DNA of 64,000 nt from Marchantia polymorpha subsp. ruderalis (taxonomy: Eukaryota > Streptophyta > Marchantiopsida > Marchantiales > Marchantiaceae). Position 1 is the stretch's first letter, and each line of letters opens with the position of its first letter. Shown one piece after another: positions 48,340 to 58,328 of the stretch. The position numbers and the translations under genes are program-made. The notes under the pieces were generated by a model, which saw only the letters and a list, made by a program, of their open reading frames with translations, was not told where the DNA came from and ran no database searches. The stretch is taken from assembly GCA_037833965.1 (NCBI GenBank), contig AP031358.1, forward strand, positions 24,116,001 through 24,180,000, in the 5' to 3' direction.

Positions 48340-48960
48340 GAGCGGCAACTGCCGACTCCAAAGGCGTATCGCCTGTTCGGTGCTCGCACCGCAGCAGATG
48401 ACAGTTTTTGGTAGTTAGGAATAAATTAGTCCAAGACGTTGACCTTGGGAGTCTTTACTCAATTTAGTTTTTCAGTTTGGACTTCTGTATTCTCTGCGCG
48501 TTTTGTGAGTTGAATGTGTTATTCACCACGTAAGAGTGACTTTGGTTTGACGAAGGTACCGCATCCAAAGTAGAAGCCTCCATTCGAATGTTCTGAATTA
48601 GCGATTGGCTAGAGACAGGATTTAAGCAAATTCATAATTGGCCGCTAGCTACAGGTACTCTGAGTGTACTCATTGAGAAATTTCCACCCTGAATCTTAAG
48701 TTGAGGTCTTGATCGACCTCTGAGTTTTGCATTTACTTGTTTCAGGTGTGTGTGTGTATTACGCTGCATTGTGTGTTCTCCGAGTGACCTACGAGTTGAA
48801 CAACTGCAGTATTTCTGGAAGTGACAGAAGCCTGAGAATTCAGACTCTTCAATAAACTGTTAAGAACGTGACAATTAGTACTTTTTGTGTTGTTTCTGTC
48901 TTTGTGGAATCGTATCTTTACCATTATGCTCCATTTTGGTATTTATCTACTATTACACAA
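48340..48960 (+). repeat. Right long direct repeat (LTR-like)
   Basis: The longer of the two direct repeats. Beyond the part shared with the left copy it continues through ACCATTATGCTCCATTTTGG to about 48960, and that end recurs near 56020-56058. Its start overlaps the 3' end of the coiled-coil ORF. Confidence 0.8.
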
Positions 48961-49418
48961 AATATTAAACAAAATATGATAAAAACAAAAGAACAATACA
49001 AGATTGCATAAACTGTTCAACTTTGATTCAATATGTTCATTTTGTTACAAAATAAAATTCTTTACAAAATCAATTTGATACAAAAAATACTATGAAGATG
49101 TTTTTTGTGTTGTATCTTTTATATAAATCTGCATAATATATGTTTATTTATGTCAAAAAATCTATGTTGGGATCTATGATGATTGATTAAAAAAATATAC
49201 AATTTGATCTATATAATTGACTGCATTTCATATGCTAGAGTTGAATGTTTGTTGCAAATTCAAAAGAAAAAATTTATCTAGATTGAAATTTTGTGCAATT
49301 TTTTGACTTTCATATGTTGGAAAATTTACATTGTAATTTTAAGCAAGAACAACATTTAAGTTGCAAAAATCAAGATATATCAAATTACTTATGATTCGGC
49401 TGGAGTTGTAGTTCATAC
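48961..49418. other. AT-rich DNA, nothing recognised
   Basis: Unassigned AT-rich sequence between two retroelements. Confidence 0.4.
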
Positions 49419-50117
49419 TGTTGAGGTTAACTCTGGTTTCGGAGTAATATCATGTTTAGCTATTTATAAATGAGATTGATCGTCGGTGTTGGGTATATAT
49501 ATCCCTAGTCTTTATATTACAAGACAGGTCTCACAGTATACAATTACGATGTTATTCCTCCTGTGGATGTAGCCTTTGACAATGAACCACGTTACTCGTT
49601 AGTCTGTCACGTTGATGGCTTCATTCGTTGAATGTGTCACTAATGATTCTCAGGTTTTACACTTACAGATGATATCAGAGCCAGTTTTTGGTTCGAATCT
49701 TTAGTCGGTATGCTATAATTTTTTCAAGGACAGTAAATTGTTTCAATTCATGTATGCTGACGGTTTTTTTTTATGAAATGTTGTCATTAGAATTTTGAAA
49801 CACCAATACCAGATGTTCTTTTTTCAATACTGTTAGTAATTAGTTTTAGTTTGTGTATGCTAGTGGTTTCTTAAAGTACAGATTTACCGTAGGTATTTTT
49901 AGACGAGCTTTCTTGAAGGTTTTTACTCATGAAATTCTGTCAATAGAATTTTGGGACGACTGTGACAGTTTTTATTCAAATTTACCTAGGTATGAGAATG
50001 TGATGAAGAATGTTATTGACGAATTTTTTCTGCAAGAAAGTACAAGTACCACCTTGATCAGATATGCTCACATGTGTGACGAAAGAAGATGCGGGAACAT
50101 CACAGGAAGCTAGAATA

Positions 50118-50304
50118 TCGACTTGTAGTATTTGTTTGGATGTTGTACTCGTTCACGGCGGAGATAAATGAATTAGAAAACTTATATGCGGTCATTGGTT
50201 CCATTTTGATTGTATTGCTTCAGCTTTCATGACCAAGGGAGCAATGCAGTGTACCAATTGTCGGCATGTAGAAAAAGTGCATTGGTTTGGTGCCAACCAA
50301 TAGT
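50118..50304 (+). pseudogene. RING-H2 finger captured in a copia derivative
   Basis: In one frame: STCSICLDVVLVHGGDK, a TGA, then IRKLICGHWFHFDCIASAFM and TKGAMQCTNCRHVEKVHWF. All eight zinc ligands of a C3H2C3 RING are present with correct spacing (C-x2-C, C-x-H-x2-H-x2-C, C-x2-C). The CGH.FH.DCI.SAF..KGAMQCPNCR signature is that of a plant RING E3 ligase group (RFI2/IPI1-like, tentative). One in-frame stop looks like CGA to TGA decay. It lies in the sense orientation between copia LTRs with no pol around it, so it is best read as a host exon transduced by the element. Confidence 0.75.
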
Positions 50305-50710
50305 GGTAGGGATGACAATCCACATGTTGGAAAATTTGAATCTATGAGGATAAAATTTTGTGCTTTGGCAAATGTAAGCTATGGGCTGTGAAAACTTGTA
50401 ACATTTTACATCTGTTTTAGATGTTTGTTTCAATGAGACCTAGGTCATTGAAAGAAAGGGAGAGTTTTAAGGTTGTTGACAAGAGAAAATCTTTGCTCAC
50501 GGATATGGTTGTGGAAGAGTTTGATTATTATGCAATTAATAATCAAGAAGTTAAAGCACTAGTAGTGGTGGAGATTATGACCACATGATTGAGCTAGTCA
50601 AGATTGATGATAAATTCAATCCAGCTGATGTGTTGACCAAAGTTGATACTTTAGAGAGATTCATGCGACACTGTGCTATAACGCAGGTTTTGCATGCGGA
50701 GCACGGGTGG

Positions 50711-51060
50711 AGATTGTTGAGTTAACTATGTAAATAATTACTCTAACTTGTTATGACTACGACTTAGTTCTAATTAACTTTTGTTTAAAGAAGAACCTTG
50801 TGTTAGATTTTTGTCTAGAAATTCCCATGGATGAATAATATAGATTAGAGAGGTTACTAAGATTTCTTAACACAAGTTACAAAGAAGATTGTGGATTTAC
50901 TTTTGTATGTTATTACTCTATCATGTTATGGCTACGACTTAGTTCTAGTTAATTTTTGTTTAAAGAGGGACGTTGCGTTAGATTTCCGTTTAGAACTTTC
51001 CGTGGAGTTATAATATAGGTTAGAGAGATTACTGAAATTTGTTAACAGGATTTAAGCAGA
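50711..51060 (+). repeat. About 175-bp tandem pair at the 3' end of the copia derivative
   Basis: AGATTGT starts recur at 50711, 50887 and 51061. Units 1 and 2 (176 and 174 bases) share TATGRCTACGACTTAGTTCTA, TTTTTGTTTAAAGA and TTAGAGAGRTTACT. The left LTR has no counterpart of these units. Confidence 0.85.
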
Positions 51061-51423
51061 AGATTGTTGAGTGTAACTCCGGTTAATGAGTTATTTCACA
51101 TTTAGCTATTTATAGCTCAGGTTGATAATCGATGTTGGGTATATATAATCCTAGTCTTTGTATTACCACAGAACGCACAATATACAATCACAATGTTATT
51201 CCTCCCGTGGACGTAGCCCTTGAGGGTGAACCATGTTTCTCGCTGGTCTCTCATGTTGATGAGTTCATTAGTTGAATGTGTCACTAATGATTTTCAGGTT
51301 TTATGCTTACACATGCATAGCAAAATGGTTCAAATGTTTTTTGACAAGTTCAATGGCAATAAAGTCTTGATGTGATTTAATGCAAAATTTTGATTTGATG
51401 ATATGAGAGTAACTTGACAAGAT

Positions 51424-51448
51424 GGTTTAGGGTTTAGGATTTAGGGTT
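51424..51448 (+). repeat. Interstitial telomere-like repeat
   Basis: About three units of TTTAGGG with one variant (TTTAGGA), 110 bases beyond the copia right LTR. Confidence 0.8.
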
Positions 51449-53099
51449 GACAGTACTCTACAACGCATGGAATTACATAAAGTGAGTAAAAATATGTAGA
51501 GGTGATACATTATTTGTGAGAGCTATTCTACAAGGATAAGGAATAATATAGATTGAAATTAAAAATAATTAGAGATGATTCAACATTTGAAATGGTAATT
51601 TAGAAATTAGGGTTTGATTATATATATAAACGTATGTATATAAAATAAAGTACACATCACTAGAAGAAATATTTATTGACAAAGCTCAAAAAAGTAAAGA
51701 AGACAATTTCTTATATCTTTTGAGATTATGGATTCACTTTAATAGTAAAAATTATCAATATTTTTTAATCTTAAGTGTGAAAGTATAAAAAAGTATGTTG
51801 TCTAGTTATTTCATCAATTTTTCAAATTCATAACTCTTATTCTTTGTGTGAAATTAGATGAACTTGCATCAATGTATATTCAGAAATTGATGAAATCTGC
51901 ATAAAGTTGAAATGAAGATGTTTTATGTCATGCACAAGCTAATGTACTTCTTGATCTTAAAAAACTTCATCAGATGCTACGGTCAAATATTAATATGAAG
52001 AAGCAAAGATTTGTGAATCAAACGTTGGAGCTTAAACTTAGCTGATTGAACTATGCGGCATATATAAAAGCTAACCGTGATGAATTAGCATTTTAATAAC
52101 CAACTCACATTTTTTCAAATCGTGCTCTAGAAGCTAGGGTTCAAGTCAAATCCATCATCAACTTTTTCAAGTATGTGCTTTTGTTTTCAATCATCCTGTC
52201 CAATCTTTGATTTTTCCTGAAATTGATTTGAGTGTATATATATATATATATATATTAGTTGGATTTGCATATGAACATTTTTGAAGTATTGCAAGAAATG
52301 AAAGCAATTATGCACGCATCTGCATAATCAAATCAATTGTAAGTTTCATTGATGATTGCATCGTCAATAGCAATCTATGAAAAAATCTAATATTCAAGCT
52401 AAATTGTGTAATTAAAAGTATTATAAGTGTTTTTTATGATGTTTGATTTTCAAATCATAAAAATCAGTAAGGTGAGATAAAAGCAATATAAATTTATTCA
52501 ATGCAATTATGCTACATATAAATTGAATTGAAATGTTTGTGAAATTGCATGACTATTTTACAAAAATTGAATAAAATATATGAGGATGTGAAAAAATTTG
52601 AAATTTTTTTAATGTGCGTGATTCTTAAAATTGGAATTTCATTTAATTTGACAATTATTTTGAAAAGAGGTACATTTTTTTGTTATTTTTTTTTTCAAAT
52701 ACATTAATTCGATGAATTGATCAAAATTTAATTGTTTATCACAATTGTGTCTAAAATGAAAATAAATATAAGTCAAATAAGTTTAATAAAAGTTACACTA
52801 ATTTTTCTTTTTTTTTTAATAATATCTTTATTTTGATTTCTAATTATAACTTGCTGATTTATATTTTAATATGATGCAAGATTATAAAAAAAATTCAACA
52901 TATTAAATAAAAAATACAAAATTGGTTTAAGAATTTTATATTTCATATTTTTGTATTCATAAAAAAATTTAATTGAAAAAATTAGCATCATAGTTTTTTC
53001 ATAAATTGGGATTTTCACATTTTTGATTCAAAATTATAAAAATATGTCAGGAAAATAATTATTTTAACAAAGTAAATAAATAATCTCAAATAATTGCTA
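51449..53099. other. AT-rich decayed DNA
   Basis: Includes a (TA)n run at about 52234-52256. No coding recognised. Confidence 0.5.
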
Positions 53100-54350
53100 C
53101 ATACGAGCAACGACTAATATGTAGCATGAATGATGTGATTAACAAAAATCATTGCAACAAATTTGAATAGCAGGAAAATGAAAAAAATAAATTCAAAACA
53201 GATTTTAAATGATTTGAAGATTTTATGCAATATATTTGATGATATTAAAAAACAACACTCACATTTTCGTAAATTAACATCTGATGCATCCATCATCAAG
53301 TGTAGAAACATATCACTTATATATTTTTCTTGTCTAGAGCATGTATTGGATTAGCATCAACATAACTTAAACAAAATTTTACATTGTCTCCTAAATCATC
53401 AAACAAAATACCATAATATTTACTTTTTTTCAAGCATTTGAGATTCTATATTAATTTTTCTTAATCCATCTTTTTTGAACATATATCTACTCACTTTATT
53501 CATAGCTACAACAATGTCATAACTTGTGTGTATCATCAAATATGAGTTAATTCACGGCTTTGACATAGAAAATTAATTTCATATTTTCTTTCTCAATGAC
53601 ATTGATTCAAAAAATTTCATTCGTGTTATTTAAGATGTACTTTTATAAAGATTGTCATGCTAACCTGTCAAGGTTATTTGCCTTAACTGAACCATAGTTT
53701 TTTTTTTCAGATTTCTACAAACATTTATATCTAACATTCCTTTGAATTTATCCATATACTTCATTTAAAATGAAAATTTTAATTGATTTGTGCAATTTTT
53801 AACGTTGTATTGATTTTTTGTCAAAGTAAACATATCATCCACATGAAATAAAAAAATTATGAGATTTAGAATCTTGTTATTTACTTATTTAGGTATAAAC
53901 ATGAATCACACATGGTACATGACAAATTTTATGCTCTCATAAACTCATCAAATCAACTATTTACGGACTCAAACTTTGCTTCAATTTATGTAATAATTTT
54001 AGTAATCTACGAACCAATTGATTAACTTCTGTAAATATTTTCCTTCAAAGATTCATTGAATATTGTTTTCATTACATACATTAGACCAAAATACTGCAGC
54101 AAATGTGTATACAAGTCAAGTTGTAGCATATCTTGCTATAGTTGAATAAAATTTATTATAATACACACAATTTTTCTTGTGTGAAAACTCTAGCCATCAA
54201 CTTGGCTTTGTATACTTTTTTCTTGTGATATGCTAGATTGTCTGTCAAGTGGTGTATTAATTTGATATCAAATAAATTTTGATTTTTTGAAAGTTCCAAT
54301 AGTTTCCACATTTTAGTATCTATTAGCAAATGCATTTTAAATTTCATTCC
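53100..54350 (-). mobile_element. Decayed Ty1/copia element, RT to RNase H
   Basis: On the minus strand, in order: IDTKMWKLLELSKNQNLFDI and KVYKAKLMARVFTQEK (54156-54347, RT start), the catalytic box FHVDDMFTLTKNQYNV (about 53810-53850), MKYMDKFKGMLDINVCRN, YDIVVAMNKVSRYMFKK (about 53490-53530), and KYYGILFDDLGDNVKF with LSYVDANP (about 53350-53400, RNase H entry). Stops and frameshifts abound. Gag and integrase are missing. A decayed LTR in the same orientation lies upstream at 54.5-55.0 kb. Confidence 0.8.
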
Positions 54351-54486
54351 AAAATTTTCTTCAAATTTATTGAAAAAATTTAAGCTTTGAAGATAAATAT
54401 TAACCTTTTTTCTAAGATCAATGCAATGTCATAATCATTTTTAGTATCAATATCATGATCTTCAGAAATATGAATCAGTACATAAT

Positions 54487-55030
54487 TATAACACGAGTGA
54501 TTTAGAGAAGTTCTCACTCAAAAATAAAACATATATCTAAAGATATGATATACCTAGAAAAGTAATTCTTTTTCTTATATAGATATTTTCAATAAATACA
54601 AGAAGTTAAGATCTTATCTCCATCATTCATTTTATAATTAATGGATTGATGATATTGTAGATACACCTAAAAAGTACAAAAATTGTTAACTTGTCACTTT
54701 TGATTAACACATTCAATCTGAATCTAACAACCACACAAAGTGCTCACATGTCTTTGTTTTAATATTTGAGATTAAGAAAGCAATTTAGTCAAAGATGAAA
54801 CATAACTCTAAAGATGAGAAATTTAATAAGTTGTTATTTCTTTTTTTTGAATTTCATCAACAAATACAAGGAGATAAAATCTCACCATCATTCATATTAT
54901 TTCATCATTTATATCAACAAATACACGTATTGCTAACGTATCGTGTCGCACTTACCACACTAACTAAAAATCATCAAATACAATGTAACTATATACTCAT
55001 CTTGACTAAGTTTTATCCTAGTTGTACCTA
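54487..55030 (-). mobile_element. Two adjacent decayed copies of the 47/58-kb LTR
   Basis: 54487-54760 and 54795-55030 each match the 58006-58328 LTR in order (TAACAC at the start, CTCACTCAAARATAAAA, AACAAATACAAGGAGATAA, ATCATTCAT, the CTAACACA region), but most C and G positions are replaced by T and A. Confidence 0.7.
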
Positions 55031-55869
55031 ATTAAAGATTATTACAATAATATATATTTTATGAAATCTCTATTGTTCCAATTGTATAAATTTTTGGTGG
55101 AAAATTTTAATTTATTTTCATTTTAATTTATTTATCTCATACTTATTTGATGAATCAATTCTAAAATATTTTTTAATCCATCTCTATAAATCATCAAGTT
55201 TTTGAAAAAATATTAATCAATGATAAAAAGTAAAAAAAAAAACTAGTGAATTAGACATTTGAAAAGAATATTTAAACTGCATTATGTATATAATCGAATA
55301 CTTCTTGTAAGTCTAAATTTCAACATCATAATAAGTTTTGATGCTTTTTCATAGCACAATGTTTACAAAATTATAAGTCAAATTTATCTATGTCATGTTA
55401 CAAGCTTTCATTGCCAAAAAATGTCAAATAACTATTATTCGTATATCTTAATCTAAGATATCATATATGTGTTAGTATACTTTACTTCATCATTGATAAA
55501 AATGCACTCTAACATATTTATATTGTTATGATTACGTGTACTTGACATAATTGTATTACTTAATTTTCTCTCAAACATTCTTTTTTTATTGTTACACTCA
55601 AGATATTTTGAATCTATAGTTAAAAAAATGTAATTTTTTGTCGCATAAGATATGAATCTTATTTGACTCAATGTAAGCTTAAATCAATCAAAAAATAAAA
55701 TCTTAATAGATTTAATAATTTTAATCCTAAAAGATTGATTATGTTCCATAAATAATAAAGTATTTAATATTGAAATAGTACAAAAAAATTTTCAAATCCA
55801 ATGAAAGTGATAAAATCAAGTAATATTTAAATTATATACATCATGAACATTATACTTTTACTTTCTAAG

Positions 55870-56058
55870 TAATGACTTTCGATCTCCAGGTCTTCGGCTC
55901 TAGCTGGGTAGTGTCTTTTGGGAGTGGCATTGGCCTAAGAAGTGAAACTCTTTAATAGAATGCTATTGTGTGACAAATCATGACTTTTGTGGTTGTTTCT
56001 GTCCTCGTGGGTTCAGATCTGTACCATTATGCTTCATTTTGGTATTTGTCTGTCACTA
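55870..56058 (+). repeat. Fragment of the coiled-coil element's direct repeat
   Basis: GTTGTTTCTGTC, then ACCATTATGCTTCATTTTGG and TATTTGTCTGTCACTA match the end of the 48340-48960 repeat. The part before it is more diverged. Confidence 0.75.
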
Positions 56059-58005
56059 CAAACCTGGATGATCCCTAAGATTTACAAAGTTCTTAAATCT
56101 AACATCTTCACACAGTAGACATGTAATCCACTCACCAAGATTGGAACTCACAATTAGTTTGAAGAATCTTGGCGGTAAGTTCCAATCTTGAGAAATATAA
56201 GCATGCATAATTCTACTGTGAGATGAATTACATCATCAGGGGTCCTATCAATCCTCATGAAAATTTGGGCTTATAATTAATAAGTTACACATAGATTGTA
56301 TCAATATTATTCTTTTCTTAGTGTTAAAAAACAATGTTGCTATATTTGAGTTTAGACTTCTTTGCGTTAGTTTGGTAATTACAGTCCAAAGAAAAGTTCA
56401 GTGACCAAGGAGCTAGTAACTTGCCTTAAACATTCTATGTGATCAATGATATGCTCATTTTTGTATGAAATAATAATGCAAAATTTCAGGTATATAGGGT
56501 ATATAATCGAACACCTTTTGTCAATTTGTGAAGGACACCACATCAACTCCTTGCACGCACCTTGACTCAAATTTTGAAACATATCTTCATAGTAGCAAAC
56601 TCTCCATAATGTTTTATCTTGCAAGGACTCGTTGGGCTCAAAATCTGGAAGTTGTTTCACTCCCTTTCGTATATTTCTTTGCTTGCTTTCTTTGTCGCGG
56701 AAATTTTCAATCGCTATAGGCAGAATATACATGTTGCACACTGCAAGCTCAAACACCTCGTCTTGATTCACTTGCATTTCCTAAACTACCCCAAGAAACC
56801 CTAAACTAAACTCCAAACTCTATATTGAGGATCTTCATGACTTCATCTCTATTTAGCGACACTGTAGAACCACAATATGCTTGCTTTACCTTCGCACGGT
56901 AACGATATCAGTGATTGAATCTAACTAAAGCTTCTACATGATCATATTTGAACACTACGTCCTTCATTGTGCAGTCCATGTAGAGGGTCACGAGTTAAAT
57001 ATAAATATAGAGGATAAAAACACTTTTGAACAAGTGTTAGGCAAAAGGAACCAAATTGGTAAGTTGTGGGGCTCGAGCATTGTGAAAAATCTATCATAAT
57101 CTAATAATATGTAGTGGAACAGTGTACATATACCACAACAATAATTCCACAAAACTATAGATCTGAATCACATGCTCATATTTTGTCTATCCTTAAAATA
57201 ATTTACAAAAGTCTTGATATGTGTGATCCAAGAGTTTAACCTCCCAATAGTGACACAATAGGGTTAATTTCCTCTAAGTGACATCTCCCAATAGTGACAG
57301 TGTCACTATTGGGAGATGTCACTTAGAGGAAATTTTGTAGCATCAAGGGCCGAAGTTTAGAGTTACATGTGTTGAACGGTGAAGTGTTCCACGTGTGCCA
57401 TCAACAATTATTCCTAAATTCACTAATGGCGTATATTTCACAAATTTGCAAGTGCCTGAGCTATTTACCATCGGGTTTGTTTTCTCTGTCGTGCTCCGAT
57501 GGGGAAAACCAGGAGTCCTTCATTGAAATTCAAATGACACTAAAAAGTCTTGCATTGCTTGTGAACTCGAAAGGCATCGTGGACGATCGAGGCTCTCAGA
57601 TTTCTAGAGTTTAGAGAAGCAAAGACTTGTCCTCTACTTCAAAGTGCGGGATTGATTCTTGATAGATCCTTATCCATGTTGTTTCAAAAAGTAAGAATTC
57701 CTATGAAGCTATGTTGGTGGACTTGGGAAGAATTTTGCTCAAAACGTTTAAGCCCGTGGCAAATATTTGACGAAGTGACGATCGGTATTTGAGGATATCA
57801 TGTCACTATTTTCAATGATAACGTACTGTTCTTATTTGAGAGAAATTCAAGCTACAACCTATCGGTTCTTCACGTTTAGTTCACTATTGGAAGTATATCG
57901 TTATTAAAAGATGACACTATTGGGAGTTTAAATTATGGATATTACTTTGAACAAAATTTTAGTTAAGTTATAATGACACTCTAGACATTCTAATTGGTGG
58001 TTGCT
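56059..58005. other. Unassigned DNA
   Basis: Short frames on both strands (for example minus 56379-56777, 132 codons) lack recognised motifs. AATAGTGACA and its complement recur at 57244, 57290, 57301 and about 57913 around a palindrome. Confidence 0.4.
57266..57334. repeat. Perfect 34-bp palindrome, 1-base spacer
   Basis: Arms 57266-57299 and 57301-57334 are exact reverse complements around one G. The longest hairpin in the window. Confidence 0.98.
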
Positions 58006-58328
58006 TGTAACACTAGGGTTTAGAGAGAAGCTCACTCAAAGATAAAAACGTAAACTCTTAAGATGAAAGATACCAACAATGGTTCTACTCTCCCTTATAT
58101 AGCTCTCACTAACAAATACAAGGAGATAAGATCTTATCCACACCATCCATTCCACTCCTAGTGGATGGATGACGTGGTGGATAACCCTAACAAGCACACG
58201 GATCGCTGACGTGGCGCTCCCAACTAACACGCTCAATCCTTACCTACAAGCACAAGGATTGCTAACGTGACACTATCAACTAACACATCCACTCTATACC
58301 TACTCTATATCAATGTTGGGCTTTGACA
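58006..58328 (-). mobile_element. Solo LTR, same family as 47100-47519
   Basis: The reverse complement of 58006-58328 matches the 47-kb solo LTR from the TTGATATAGA region to GTGTTACA, including the GATAAGATCTTATC palindrome and the TATATAAGGG promoter. The outer 5' end differs (TGTCAAAGCCCAACA). Flanking bases do not give a clear target duplication, so one end may be truncated. Confidence 0.8.

Larger units (their letters stand above)
46443..48408 (+). pseudogene. Coiled-coil ORF of the non-autonomous element, broken
   Basis: The reading begins with a basic stretch (RKRARGRQDSQPRKKRR, nuclear-localisation-like) and passes RTSDFRARSKMKATRL. After frameshifts it continues through LRAANVLSVQVIPLL, then after the inserted LTR KYAEYNPSESYVEIVRNRTR, a long heptad-rich Glu/Lys/Ala coiled coil (47847-48164: LELIEKFETQCGEFRTQRSQ and EAKLTKAEVKNRQLSEETRE) and RCLRGYVLWQIE. 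It ends with a LEVELINFLKRLGLERM segment. Stops after QAL (47682), ESL and NEL disable it. Function is unknown; a Gag-like structural role for the element is a guess. Confidence 0.7.
45530..48960 (+). mobile_element. Non-autonomous LTR-type element(s) with coiled-coil ORF
   Basis: Two direct repeats (about 45970-46440 and 48340-48960) flank a GC-richer interior that encodes a charged coiled-coil protein but no recognisable polymerase. Left of the first repeat is a truncated second copy of the ORF end (NLELIKKLAAQCNR, compare DLELIEKFETQCGEF at about 47945), so the order is ORF-end, repeat, ORF, repeat: a tandem or recombined arrangement. The 45590-45720 part has degenerate GACTTCGGACTTC repeats. 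I associate this protein family, from memory, with many Physcomitrium gene models; it behaves like a LARD-type retroelement. A solo LTR of another family interrupts it. Confidence 0.7.
49419..51311 (+). mobile_element. Short Ty1/copia derivative with both LTRs
   Basis: Left LTR 49419-49667 (TGTTGAGG...CTTACA) and right LTR 51065-51311 (TGTTGAGT...CTTACA) are collinear and clearly homologous. Flanks are CATAC and CATGC, a 4/5-matching target duplication. Just inside the left LTR is TATCAGAGCC, the typical copia primer-binding site for initiator Met tRNA. At the 3' side a NPADVLTK-like RNase H tail (about 50625) and a purine-rich GGGTGGAGAT tract (50705-50714) are visible. Nearly all gag-pol is missing; the interior carries a RING-finger reading instead. 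Flanking AT content is high. Confidence 0.85.

Noticed and set aside
49685..49705. GGTTCGAATC as a tRNA T-arm
   Set aside because: No acceptor stem or anticodon arm around it; it sits just inside the copia LTR next to the primer-binding site.
28425..57334. Perfect hairpins as microRNA precursors or CRISPR-like repeats
   Set aside because: The arms are completely complementary with almost no loop, unlike plant miRNA foldbacks, and there are no regularly spaced repeats with unique spacers.
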